Shown: in pieces, positions 17,184 to 26,214 of the stretch
Layout: each line of letters starts with the position of its first letter
Position numbering within the stretch: position 1 is the first letter of the stretch
From: Methanolobus vulcani
GTDB taxonomy: Archaea > Halobacteriota > Methanosarcinia > Methanosarcinales > Methanosarcinaceae
Direction of reading: 5' to 3'
Length of the DNA: 64,000 bases
NCBI RefSeq assembly: GCF_006546655.1
Contig: NZ_VIAQ01000012.1
Location: forward strand, 1 to 64,000
Made by a program: the position numbers and the translations under genes
The notes under the pieces: generated by a model
Database searches by the model: none
What the model was told of the DNA's origin: nothing
Seen by the model: only the letters and a program-made list of their open reading frames with translations

Positions 17184-17408
17184 TTAAGTGCTTAGAAGCT
17201 TACTGTTCCAATCAAGGAAAGTAACCTGAACATTATGTTTAATCAACCACCTGACAGCATCAAGAGTTAGATTTCCATTTCTACCATAAACAATAATATG
17301 GCCTATATCCATCCTTTTTGGAGAGAATACATACTCTTTAGGTTCTTCAGTAGATGAGTCTGCTTTTTAATGCCAGCCAAGGTAGAACATTTCGGAGAGG
17401 TACTTCAT
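17184..17408 (-). pseudogene. cas1: Cas1 N-terminal relic
   Basis: A 75-codon stretch starts at ATG 17408 and ends with TAA at 17184-17186. It reads MKYLSEMFYLGWH, an in-frame TAA, then KADSSTEEPKEYVFSPKRMD, then IGHIIVYGRNGNLTLDAVRW, then LIKHNVQVTFLDWNSKLLS. The block with IVYGRNGN, LTLDAVRW and LIKHNVQV followed by FLDW matches the N-terminal beta domain of Cas1 integrases (the region with the conserved structural YG and the helix carrying the xWLxKHNV motif). The catalytic C-terminal domain is missing and an internal stop is present. With no cas2 or array nearby, this is a remnant of a lost or moved adaptation module. Confidence 0.55.
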
Positions 17409-17600
17409 GCCCTTTTCCTGAGAGATGCAAATTGACTTTATACAGCATCAGAATCTATCTTATTTCTGAAAATTCATTAGCAATCAGCTTTGTCAGACTA
17501 AATTACCTGAGGTGACAAGAAGAAGACTTATTCTTGGTGAAAGAATTACTCTAGAGAAATAGGATCAATTTAAATTCAGAACTACCCAAAGTTTTTAAGT

Positions 17601-17674
17601 GGGCCTAACCGGATTCGAACCGGTGACCGCTCGGTTATGAGCCGAGCGCTCTAACCTGGCTAAGCTACAGGCCC
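17601..17674 (-). tRNA. tRNA with CAU anticodon (Met, or Ile2)
   Basis: The minus strand folds as a complete 74-nt tRNA. The acceptor GGGCCTG pairs with the 3' TAGGCCC. The D arm is TAGCTTAGCC. The anticodon stem CTCGG/CCGAG encloses a CTCATAA loop, and the T arm is CCGGTTCGAATCCGG. The CAU anticodon means elongator Met or, after agmatidine modification, Ile(AUA). The GGGCC acceptor start is more usual for archaeal Ile2, so the identity is left open. CCA is not encoded. It follows the Asn tRNA by 21 bases, so the two are probably cotranscribed. Confidence 0.92.
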
Positions 17675-17695
17675 AATACGAGAAAAGATTGAAGC

Positions 17696-17767
17696 GCCGC
17701 AAACAGGGCTCGAACCTGTGACATTCTGGTTAACAGCCAGACACTCTACCAACTGAGTTATTGCGGC
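17696..17767 (-). tRNA. tRNA-Asn (GUU)
   Basis: A complete 72-nt cloverleaf on the minus strand. The acceptor GCCGCAA pairs with TTTGCGGC at the 3' end. The D arm is ACTCAGTTGGTAGAGT. The anticodon loop CTGTTAA gives GUU, and the T arm is CAGGTTCGAGCCCTG. No intron and no encoded CCA. It is first in the two-tRNA unit; an AT box (CTTTTAAAAG on the minus strand, near 17812-17822) could be its TATA element. Confidence 0.95.
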
Positions 17768-18060
17768 TCTCAGCATGGCGCTCACGCGCGAAACTTCTTA
17801 ATGCACTTATTGCTTTTAAAGCTTTTGATTGCACGGCTTTTTAGGTCCTATTCTTATCCAATTTTAACCCCACATTTACTCAATATTTACCCTCAAAATT
17901 GAATTCATCATAATGATGATAATCATATATGCTATAAAATATATGTTCCAGTAGAAACGAAGGGGTAGTGAATGATATAAACTTTATATATAGCAACAAT
18001 AAATAGTTACAGACACACTATTTTTAAAAAGAAAATTTATAAAATTTGCCCGAACCTGTC
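17768..18060. other. tRNA leader and AT-rich spacer
   Basis: It holds the likely tRNA promoter near 17812-17822 and a GC-rich leader (GGCGCTCACGCGCG) between it and tRNA-Asn. The rest is AT-rich and lies downstream of the convergent-facing AmrS-like gene end. No gene is recognised. Confidence 0.4.
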
Positions 18061-19077
18061 CTAATCATCTGACACAACATTAATTGGAGTGCCGCAACGC
18101 GGGCAAGTTCGTTTGTCGGTCAGTTCATAAGACTCTACTCCAAACATTCCCCTTTTTATAATCAATTCCCCACATTCCGGACAAAAAGTATGCTCATGGC
18201 CATTTCCCGGGACATTGCCTATGTACACGTATTTCATGCCCTCTTCCTTTGCAATGGAATAAGCCATCTCAAGTGTCTCCAGATGAGTAGGACAAATATT
18301 CTGCAGCTTATAGTATGGATGGAAACGTGTAAAATGAACAGGAATATCTGCACCAAGGTTCTCATTGACCCACATACACATTTCACGTATCTCAGTCTCA
18401 GAATCATTGAGAGTAGGGATAATAAGATTCACAACTTCCACATGCATTCCCAGCTTTTTTGCAAGTTTTGCAGACTCAAGAACAGGTGCCAGTTTTGCAC
18501 TCGTAATCTCCTTGTAGAACTTCTCAGTAAAAGCCTTGATATCCACCCTGAAAGCATCCAGATACGGAGCAATAGTTTCCAGGGCTTCAGGAGTTATGTA
18601 CCCATTCGTAACATAAATTGTATCAAGTCCTTCTTCCTTTGCAAGCCTGGCGCAGTCATATGTGTACTCAAACCATATTGTCGGTTCGTTATACGTCCAT
18701 GCAATTGACCTTGCACCAGAAGCCACAGCTCTTCTTACAGCCTCCTCAGGGCTTATTTCAATAGCATTTGCCTCATCTATACTTACCTGTGAAATTGTCC
18801 AGTTCTGGCAATGTTTGCACCTGAAATTGCATCCAATGGTCCCCAGCGAATAGACAACTGACCCAGGATGAAAATGATACAGAGGTTTCTTCTCTATCGG
18901 ATCAAGAGCTTCACTTGAAACAACATTATAATTCAGCGTGTAAAGGACCCCTTCCCTGTTCTCCCGCACAGCACAAAAACCGCGTTTACCAGGTGCTATT
19001 CTGCACCTGTGTGCACATAATTTACACCGGACTTTACCATTATCCAGTTTCTCATAGAGCATAGCTTCCTTAATCAT
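18061..19077 (-). CDS. amrS: AmmeMemoRadiSam-type radical SAM enzyme (AmrS-like)
   Basis: A 338-residue radical SAM protein. The 4Fe-4S/SAM motif is C83-x3-C87-x2-C90 in GTIGCNFRCKHCQNW. The N-terminal part is the family signature CKLCAHRC...GKRGFC with further cysteines. The radical SAM barrel spans about 75-270 and includes WTYNEPTIWFEY. A C-terminal zinc ribbon (CPECGELI...CPRCG) is present. The family is usually encoded near the AMMECR1-like and Memo-like partners, which are not in this window. The reaction is unknown for this protein; pyruvate-formate-lyase-activase-like glycyl-radical chemistry has been suggested for the group. ATG 19077 is preferred over TTG 19080. Confidence 0.85.
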   Translation of the reverse strand: MIKEAMLYEKLDNGKVRCKLCAHRCRIAPGKRGFCAVRENREGVLYTLNYNVVSSEALDPIEKKPLYHFHPGSVVYSLGTIGCNFRCKHCQNWTISQVSIDEANAIEISPEEAVRRAVASGARSIAWTYNEPTIWFEYTYDCARLAKEEGLDTIYVTNGYITPEALETIAPYLDAFRVDIKAFTEKFYKEITSAKLAPVLESAKLAKKLGMHVEVVNLIIPTLNDSETEIREMCMWVNENLGADIPVHFTRFHPYYKLQNICPTHLETLEMAYSIAKEEGMKYVYIGNVPGNGHEHTFCPECGELIIKRGMFGVESYELTDKRTCPRCGTPINVVSDD

Positions 19078-19155
19078 CAAAAATCCCCATTTAAAGATGT
19101 GACTTCATTATTGATGAAACTAAGCATTGATGAAATTAAAACAAATAAAAAATGT

Positions 19156-20049
19156 TCAGGACAAAAGATTAAGTCTTGCATCAAAAAATGTCTTTGTGAC
19201 ATTAATCTTAATATCCCCTGAGTTCCCTTCAAGGAAAAATACAACTGCAGTATCATTAAAACTTACAGAGTAATCTGATGCATCAATCCCCGCATCATCA
19301 GCCAATGTTTCTAAATAACTTGCCCAGGATGAAGCATATGATGTTTGAATGGTCATTGTCATATCTGTGAACAGGGTACCATCCCAGTAAAGGTCATCAG
19401 TCCCATTCGTCCTGAAATTGATCTCTTCAATAGAATTACTGCTGATAGACCTTCTGGGACCACTTAAATCTATTACATTTAATTCCACAGAAATATTGCT
19501 GGAATTATCCGTTTTTCTGATATCCATCTGGGGACCAAGGCGCATCAATGAAAAACTGTCCTGAGCCAGAATGAGAGCACCACCCTCATAAACATATTTC
19601 TGGTCTACGAAATAATTGTTGTCTGATCTGTAGCTTACAGTTCCAAGATCTAGGAGTAGAGAACTACTATTGCGAGTAATTCCCTGAGTAGTCCCAACAA
19701 TACTAATTCCAAAATCATCCTCATTTACAGTAAGCTGTCCACTTGTTTTCTCGGGACTGAACATAGGCAATGAAGCTCCACCCATTTTTATAGGAACACT
19801 TACAGAAAGACTTGTGGAAGGTTCGGTTCTTGCATAACCCGAAAGGATATCGAGCTCATTTTTCATTCCTGCCATATCATAGAAGACATCATCCATATGC
19901 GATTGTTCCGCAGATGTTTTCCATTCGGGAATATACTGGACATTAACAAGCGTTATCACAGATACCAGTATGCCAAAAAGGAGGACAGCTGAAATTGCTG
20001 CGGATACAGCTTTTTCACAGGACACTATTGATCTTATCTTCATTTCCAT
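19156..20049 (-). CDS. type IV pilin-like or pilus-associated protein
   Basis: A 297-residue protein, last of the five-gene pilus operon. The N-terminal cytoplasmic stretch ends in SCEKAVSAA, followed by a hydrophobic segment at about 18-40 (AISAVLLFGILVSVITLVNV), as in archaeal pilin-like proteins. The rest is a Ser/Thr/Asn-rich extracellular beta-type region with no lectin or PKD domain. It resembles archaeal DUF7289-type pilus proteins. It is likely a minor pilin or anchored subunit. Its ATG follows AAGGGG and lies 15 bases after the LamG pilin gene, which supports cotranslation. Confidence 0.65.
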   Translation of the reverse strand: MEMKIRSIVSCEKAVSAAISAVLLFGILVSVITLVNVQYIPEWKTSAEQSHMDDVFYDMAGMKNELDILSGYARTEPSTSLSVSVPIKMGGASLPMFSPEKTSGQLTVNEDDFGISIVGTTQGITRNSSSLLLDLGTVSYRSDNNYFVDQKYVYEGGALILAQDSFSLMRLGPQMDIRKTDNSSNISVELNVIDLSGPRRSISSNSIEEINFRTNGTDDLYWDGTLFTDMTMTIQTSYASSWASYLETLADDAGIDASDYSVSFNDTAVVFFLEGNSGDIKINVTKTFFDARLNLLS

Positions 20050-20064
20050 TGCCCCTTTTTTCTA

Positions 20065-21528
20065 TCAAGCATAGAGATCGTATCTTTGTTGAACTTCAGT
20101 TGCATTGAGAGCATAGTCATAGATAGCAACTTCATCCAGCATTCCATTAAAGCCATAAGTACCATCTGTAAGTTGAGCTCCCATTTGTAGAGAACCTGTA
20201 GATGGATTAGCCGCTATGTTTGTACCTGTATTTGTATTATCTAAAATTCCATCAATATAAACATTTATTGAAGTCGAGTTCCAGGTTCCTACAACATGGT
20301 ACCATGTATCGAGAGAAAGTTGAGAGGATGATAATACAGTAAATTGTCCATTATTCAAACTAAATAGTATCTGCTCGTTGTTTCCATAAACTCCTCCTCC
20401 AAACTGCAAACTGTAACTTTCATCGGAAAAAGCACTAGATTGTCCTTTATGAACAATTCCTGAAAAATCACTGTACTCTTCCAGATATATCCAGGACTCA
20501 ACAGAGCCTTCAGTCGTTATATCAAGATTGCTACTATCAGGAACTGTAACGTATTGTTTATTACCAGATCCTGCACCTGGACCTTGCTCGAACTTGATTG
20601 CACTATTATTTACGTCAGAACTTACTCTGGTTGCACGTATTATTGCACCATCATTTCCATCTGCGGAATCTACGACAATGCTATCACTGCGTATATCAAA
20701 AGTCCACAATGAAACCGGCGATGTTGTTTCAGGAGTTACCGTTGAAACTGTAACAGTCACAGTTTGGGAAGTACTGCCTGTATTGCCATCATCGTCAGTG
20801 ACATTAAGCGTTATTGTATAGGTTCCTGCTGAAGAATACTGATATGAAGGATTCTGGGTACTGGAAGTTCCTCCGTCACCAAAGCTCCACGACCATCCTA
20901 CAACAGTTCCATCAGCATCAGTTGATTGATCAGTAAAGGTAACTGTTTCGGAGGTATTAGGACTTGAAGGTAAATATATGAAATCAGCCACCGGATTCTG
21001 TTGCTGTGGTGTTACATTGCCACCTGAGCCTGAACCCGAATCAATTTCGACTTCCTCTCCATGAAGAGAACCACTTTCTATGACAGCATTTGCATTGGTC
21101 TGAATAAGTATCATACCAACATAATCATCTTCATTGATAGTTGTATTCCAGAGATCATCCGTATCAATATCAATCGTTTGTCCAAGATGCCAGCTTCCGC
21201 TTCCCAATCTCTCTTCAAGCTGGGACGAGGAAAGGTCTCTGCGCGTGCCATTCAGGTTAAGAACTAATTCCACCTTATTAAGATCAATAGTCTCACCGCC
21301 TGAATGTCTCAGATAGACAGTGGATGAACTGACATCAACCCATCCATCTATATCTGCATGTACAACATCTTCTGACTCCATATAAGAAAACACAAACACA
21401 GCTATTACTGAAAATGCAAGCACAGCTATAGCTGTCAAAAGGACCTCGCCGATTATCTCGGACAGGGCTTTTTCATCATAGAAAAATGTCATGATTTTTG
21501 ATCTTACATTATCAAACTGTGTTCCCAT
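20065..21528 (-). CDS. pilin-like adhesin with PKD and LamG/concanavalin domains
   Basis: A 487-residue surface protein. A class III-like N-terminus (FFYDEKALSEIIGEVLLTAI, then AVLAFSVIAVFVFSY) gives a pilin helix at about 18-45. A beta-rich pilin body spans about 50-150. A PKD domain occupies about 175-260 (SWSFGDGGTSS...YTITLNVTDDDGNTG). A C-terminal laminin-G/concanavalin-like domain occupies about 270-485 (SLWTFDI...WIYLEEYS...LDEVAIYDYAL). LamG domains bind carbohydrates or proteins. It is probably a pilus tip adhesin. It sits 11 bases after the membrane platform gene. Confidence 0.8.
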   Translation of the reverse strand: MGTQFDNVRSKIMTFFYDEKALSEIIGEVLLTAIAVLAFSVIAVFVFSYMESEDVVHADIDGWVDVSSSTVYLRHSGGETIDLNKVELVLNLNGTRRDLSSSQLEERLGSGSWHLGQTIDIDTDDLWNTTINEDDYVGMILIQTNANAVIESGSLHGEEVEIDSGSGSGGNVTPQQQNPVADFIYLPSSPNTSETVTFTDQSTDADGTVVGWSWSFGDGGTSSTQNPSYQYSSAGTYTITLNVTDDDGNTGSTSQTVTVTVSTVTPETTSPVSLWTFDIRSDSIVVDSADGNDGAIIRATRVSSDVNNSAIKFEQGPGAGSGNKQYVTVPDSSNLDITTEGSVESWIYLEEYSDFSGIVHKGQSSAFSDESYSLQFGGGVYGNNEQILFSLNNGQFTVLSSSQLSLDTWYHVVGTWNSTSINVYIDGILDNTNTGTNIAANPSTGSLQMGAQLTDGTYGFNGMLDEVAIYDYALNATEVQQRYDLYA

Positions 21529-21539
21529 GTAATTTCACC

Positions 21540-23486
21540 TCAGATGAAGAAGGAAAACAACAGGTAAGCAAATGACATCATTATGAGAGAATGCTTATAA
21601 CCTGAATGGATGTTTCCACTTCCCATTTTACCTGCAACAAGACCGGAACAGAATCCCTGTATCATAGCTGCATGGAAAAATAACAGAGTATATTTTTCAA
21701 GGTCAAAATTCATTGACAGGCTTAATCCTGAAATAGCGCCTTCGGTGGACGCAGGCATTGCTGGCAGGAAATAAGCTGCCAGTATGTAAACAATAAACAG
21801 GAATACCATGAAAGCAATGTAGATAATAAAGATGTAAACAAACATCTCAGCATTGCGTTCTTTCTTAAGCTGCCTTTGAATATCAGCATCGTGAGCTGCA
21901 AGTGTCAGTACGCTCTTAATGTCACTGGTGGACTCATTGGCCTTAATTATCAGGTTGATGATACGTCTGGTCATTTCAGTACGTATTCTGAATTCGAATT
22001 TTTTCAGTGCATCATCAAGTTTAGTTCCCCATGAAATATCATTGACAAGACGCTTTACCTCTGAATGAAGAATTCCTATCTTAAGCTGCATGCTCATGAC
22101 AATAGCATCAACAAGAAGAATCCCAGCCTCATTTATGCTTGCCAGGTTATTAAGAAAATCCGGAATATGATTTTCGATCTGCTTCACACGATAGGTCCGT
22201 AATTCATCAAATATGATGTAAGGCAGGAGCAGAATAATGAGTGCTATGAATATCTGATCGTCAACTATGCTTACCGTTGCAATATTGAAGCTGTTGAGAT
22301 AGAGAATATTTGCAACGTTTACGTAATTATTAACGGTATAGAATAGGTACAATAATGAAACGGGTACAGTAATAAATAGAACATAAGAGGGATTATTTCT
22401 GAAAAGCACCAGTGGATGAGCAACTTTGTCCATGAACTTGACAATTCTGGTATAATCACTCATCTTTTTCCTTTTGACCTCCTCATCAGGTTCACCTTCC
22501 GTTAATTTCACATGGGAAAAAACATCAAGTTCCTTTTCAACAACATAATAATCAGGAATCTTTGGATTATCATTTGTCAGTGAATTCAACAGAAGAAGGA
22601 AAACGACTGTTCCAATTGGGATTATCAGGTAAACTATGAGATTTAGAATGCTGGCAGAACTTGAATTTACAAGTCCCAGAACTACGAGAATTGTAATAAG
22701 AAATAACGGACCTGCAACAAAGGCTGAAATGTATACTTCTGCAAGTACACTAAGAGTTTCAAAGAATATTTTCTGCTCTTTTGTAGCGGTGAGACGATAC
22801 TGGTCATTCTTTGCTTTGAGATATGAATTAACATCACCACCACTTGTCACAATTGAAGTCATTCCATCCAGAAAATCCTTGAATTTTTTGGAAGGGGTCC
22901 TCTGTCCTGCACGGTCAAAGGCCTGAAGAAGATCGGTTCCATAATATTCCATGTCTTTTACAATATAACCAACTTCTTCTGCTGCTGCTCCATAAATGTA
23001 ATAATTCTGTGCCAGGGATTTCATAATATCAATCAGATTCATTCCACCACCATGACTCATTGCATACAGATACGCAGTTGTGTGTGGAAGAGACTGATTG
23101 ATAAGAGCACTCCTTACATTTGCCTGAACTTCAGGTATTGACATGAAAATGTAATATGTCAATGAGGAAGCTATCAATGAAAAAATAAAAGCTAGAACAA
23201 TACTTAGTAATATATGGAAATTTGACCATATCCAGGGAATTTCAGTACCGATACCTAACATATATGGTCTTACGTTTCCAAGAAGATAGTAGCCGGCAAG
23301 AAGGCCAATTAAACCTGCTGATAATGCCATGACCAGTGAAAAGAAATATGTCTGGGCAATGTATTGTTCAACCAGCATACCCAGCCCTGCTTTGCGTATT
23401 GACAGGCGCTGATCCTCATATCGATGGATGCGTCTTCTCACATATTTTCCAAATATAAGGTGGGCAGCCGAGTCGATGATATCCAT
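21540..23486 (-). CDS. type II/IV secretion F-family (TadC/ArlJ-like) membrane platform protein
   Basis: A 648-residue integral membrane protein with two related T2SSF-type halves (about 85-300 and 400-610). Each has a cytoplasmic helical bundle followed by hydrophobic helices. Further membrane helices lie at about 50-70, 95-115, 250-310, 350-400 and 560-645. Duplicated F-domain proteins of this length are the platform of archaeal type IV pilus and Tad-like systems. It partners with the ATPase encoded immediately upstream (11-base gap). No archaellum genes accompany it, so it is for pili or secretion rather than swimming. Confidence 0.85.
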   Translation of the reverse strand: MDIIDSAAHLIFGKYVRRRIHRYEDQRLSIRKAGLGMLVEQYIAQTYFFSLVMALSAGLIGLLAGYYLLGNVRPYMLGIGTEIPWIWSNFHILLSIVLAFIFSLIASSLTYYIFMSIPEVQANVRSALINQSLPHTTAYLYAMSHGGGMNLIDIMKSLAQNYYIYGAAAEEVGYIVKDMEYYGTDLLQAFDRAGQRTPSKKFKDFLDGMTSIVTSGGDVNSYLKAKNDQYRLTATKEQKIFFETLSVLAEVYISAFVAGPLFLITILVVLGLVNSSSASILNLIVYLIIPIGTVVFLLLLNSLTNDNPKIPDYYVVEKELDVFSHVKLTEGEPDEEVKRKKMSDYTRIVKFMDKVAHPLVLFRNNPSYVLFITVPVSLLYLFYTVNNYVNVANILYLNSFNIATVSIVDDQIFIALIILLLPYIIFDELRTYRVKQIENHIPDFLNNLASINEAGILLVDAIVMSMQLKIGILHSEVKRLVNDISWGTKLDDALKKFEFRIRTEMTRRIINLIIKANESTSDIKSVLTLAAHDADIQRQLKKERNAEMFVYIFIIYIAFMVFLFIVYILAAYFLPAMPASTEGAISGLSLSMNFDLEKYTLLFFHAAMIQGFCSGLVAGKMGSGNIHSGYKHSLIMMSFAYLLFSFFI

Positions 23487-23497
23487 ACCAGAATCTC

Positions 23498-25189
23498 CTA
23501 CATGTTCTGTTCTATCATTGTCTGCAGGGTGTCTGTCTCTATGGCTTCAATAACGCCTTGCGGATTTGCATCGTAAGCCTGCACTACCAGGGATATACTA
23601 ATATAATCCCTCAGGTTCTTCTCGCGAAGATACGTAAGAATTCTGACTCTATTTTCCAGTTCAACTGCCAGTTTCTTCCGGTCCCAGCCTCTGGCAACCA
23701 TTACCTTGTTCAAGGTGTACGAATCACCTGTCTTAATGTAACTATCACTAATAGGGTCCCAACGGTAGAGTTCGTTTATGCGTATATAGCCGGTTTTTGC
23801 ATCTATGCCTGTAAATTCAACAAGACTCTGAGTTCTGCGAACCCTTTTGTTGTTCACGAATGTCTGTATCTGGATACTCAGGATATCGAGTGACTGGAGC
23901 ATTACATGAGGAACATTGAGCGGCGGACTGTCAAGCCTGTTGACAACTGTCTGCACGTCACCCGCATGCATCGTGGAATATGTAGCATGACCTGTGGATA
24001 TTGCCTGGAACAATGTGAGGGCTTCCTCGCCCCTGATCTCTCCCACAAGTATGTATTCCGGCCTCTGCCTGAGGGCTGAACGTAGCAGGTCATACATGGA
24101 TATCTCACCTGAACTATTCACATTCAATGGTTTACGTGTAACACCTGCTATCCAGTTATCATGATGGAGTGTAAGTTCTCTCGTATCTTCAATAGATACG
24201 ATCTTTGACAATGGAGGGATAAACAGTGAAACTGCGTTGAGCAGGGATGTTTTTCCTGATGCGGTACCGCCTGCAAATATGGCGCAATCACCATTTTCCA
24301 TTGCAAGCCAGAAATAGGCCATTATTTCAATGTTACATGTATTATAATTTACAAGATCGATAGGCGTGATAGGATCTCCACGGAATTTCCTGATGGTAAA
24401 AGAACTACCTCTTGTTGTGATCTCTTTTCCAAGGGTTGCCTGAAGACGTGAACCATCAGGAAGGGTTGCATCTACCATAGGTTCACCAACTGAGATATGC
24501 TTACCACTTTTCTGACAGAGCTTTATTACAAGAGAGTTGAGTTCCTCTTCATTGAATGAAATGTTTGTCTTAATATTACGATACTTGCGATGATACATAA
24601 AAACCGGGACATCTATCCCGTCACATGAAATATCCTCTATACCGGAATCCAGCATTAGTGAGTTTAAACGGTCGTGACCAAGGAAATTACGTTTCAGATA
24701 ATAGAATATCTTGTAGGTTGAAGCTATTTCCAGACTTGCATGATACCTGTTAAAAAGAGTGAGAGCATGCTCCTTGAGCACTGTCTCCTTATTTCTCTCA
24801 GTACTGACACCACCAAGACTTAGAATATCCTGAAGGTCGTCATATACCCTTTCAAGAAGATCTTTTTCATATAACGTGAGCATTGGCTCTACAACATGAT
24901 AATGAAATATGTTGCCTTTTTCCAGTATGATAATGAATGAATAAGGCTCGTTTACCCAGTAACGTTCAACTTCCTGATAGCCATCAGGAACTTCAAATTC
25001 CACCAATGGGCCATGTATTTCGGGATCATAGTCCGGAATCTTTGTACGTGGATGTATTATTGAATCTATCCCTGACCTGAGATCAGTAATTAAAGTGGAT
25101 AATCTGGAAGGGTCTTTGTCTTTTTTATCGACATCTTCGTTTTCAACTGGAATTTTTTCTTCAATAATTAGATCCCGGGGTTCCATCAT
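23498..25189 (-). CDS. type II/IV secretion (GspE/TadA-type) ATPase
   Basis: About 563 residues. It has an N-terminal variable domain (1-200), a conserved GIEDISCDG block near 205, Walker A GGTASGKTSLLNA near 310, an Asp/His-box region (SIEDTRELTLHH), and the Walker B region YILVGEIRGEEAL near 385 with HATYSTMHAG after it. It powers pilus assembly by moving subunits through the adjacent platform protein. The start is set at the ATG pair 25189/25186; the longer TTG start at 25207 lies too close to the TATA-like TTTATATACT at about 25213-25222, which would make the message nearly leaderless. Confidence 0.88.
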   Translation of the reverse strand: MMEPRDLIIEEKIPVENEDVDKKDKDPSRLSTLITDLRSGIDSIIHPRTKIPDYDPEIHGPLVEFEVPDGYQEVERYWVNEPYSFIIILEKGNIFHYHVVEPMLTLYEKDLLERVYDDLQDILSLGGVSTERNKETVLKEHALTLFNRYHASLEIASTYKIFYYLKRNFLGHDRLNSLMLDSGIEDISCDGIDVPVFMYHRKYRNIKTNISFNEEELNSLVIKLCQKSGKHISVGEPMVDATLPDGSRLQATLGKEITTRGSSFTIRKFRGDPITPIDLVNYNTCNIEIMAYFWLAMENGDCAIFAGGTASGKTSLLNAVSLFIPPLSKIVSIEDTRELTLHHDNWIAGVTRKPLNVNSSGEISMYDLLRSALRQRPEYILVGEIRGEEALTLFQAISTGHATYSTMHAGDVQTVVNRLDSPPLNVPHVMLQSLDILSIQIQTFVNNKRVRRTQSLVEFTGIDAKTGYIRINELYRWDPISDSYIKTGDSYTLNKVMVARGWDRKKLAVELENRVRILTYLREKNLRDYISISLVVQAYDANPQGVIEAIETDTLQTMIEQNM

Positions 25190-25274
25190 CACGTAATATA
25201 TAATCAATAGTATATAAAAAGTCTTTGATTTTTATTTGTATAAATATATGGAAATGAGTTATTAGAGAAAATAT

Positions 25275-26087
25275 TCAAGCTATTTCAATTCCCACTAACA
25301 CAGGATACTCTGAATCATTAACAATATTGAAATATAACTTCTCAGACGAACCAAGCCCTGTAGAACGCGCCACAGTTGCAGATTGTTCAAAGCTGTAATC
25401 ACCATCTAATACCACAACATACCGATGTTTTCCAGGGATTTCACTTATTTCAGGAGATGCTATAATCTCACCCGGAGATATTGAGTAATTCTCACTGAAT
25501 ATCAATGAATTTGATGGATCGAATATCTCAATGGAGATATTATGATCCAGGCTATCCTCATTGCTTATCTCAAAAGTCAATGGATCGATAGGATACTGTT
25601 CATGCCTTTGTTCCTCTTTCTCATAATCGGTCATGTAAAGAACGTACATATTTTCATTCCCGACTAGTTCTCCTGTATTTACTATATGATAGGAATAGGT
25701 TCCAAGATCAATATAACAATGGCATGTGTCCTCTCCACAATAGAATTCAGCTTGGTTGGCTGCTACGCCATTGGCATATCCACGGTAGTAACCATCTGCT
25801 TTGTTTGATTTAAAGATTATAATATGTACATCCTCATCCAGCAGCCGGAGACTAAAATTACCACTATCGAGTGATTGCCTTAGCTTATCAACATTCACTG
25901 TTACAGCTTTATACTCATCCCAGTGTGATTGCACATCTTCTTCATCTATAGTATAGTCTATATCTGAGATGATTTCATCTTCATTTGAGAGATTAATGTA
26001 TAAAAGTCCCGCAACTGCAAGTATGACCAATACAATTGCAATTAAGGAAAAAGGAATCTTTTTTGATGTTATTTTACTCCACTCCAC
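25275..26087 (-). CDS. membrane-anchored extracellular protein of the pilus cluster
   Basis: A 270-residue protein with one N-terminal transmembrane helix at about 13-31 (IPFSLIAIVLVILAVAGLLY) and an acidic extracellular body. A four-residue cysteine pair (CGEDTCHC) lies near residue 118. The C-terminal 100 residues look like a beta-sandwich (SNEDSLDHNISIEIFDPSNS). I do not recognise a family. It lies 85 bases upstream of the pilus ATPase on the same strand, so it may be the first gene of the pilus operon or an independent secreted protein. Confidence 0.6.
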   Translation of the reverse strand: MEWSKITSKKIPFSLIAIVLVILAVAGLLYINLSNEDEIISDIDYTIDEEDVQSHWDEYKAVTVNVDKLRQSLDSGNFSLRLLDEDVHIIIFKSNKADGYYRGYANGVAANQAEFYCGEDTCHCYIDLGTYSYHIVNTGELVGNENMYVLYMTDYEKEEQRHEQYPIDPLTFEISNEDSLDHNISIEIFDPSNSLIFSENYSISPGEIIASPEISEIPGKHRYVVVLDGDYSFEQSATVARSTGLGSSEKLYFNIVNDSEYPVLVGIEIA

Positions 26088-26214
26088 ATTAATGTAAAGT
26101 GAAATACTGTTTTTAATTTATTTAAATTTTATCAAAATAAAATAATTATGTTTTGCTTTAGCTTTAATCATATATGTTGCATCAAAAAAGAAAATAAAAA
26201 GAACTAACCTGCGC

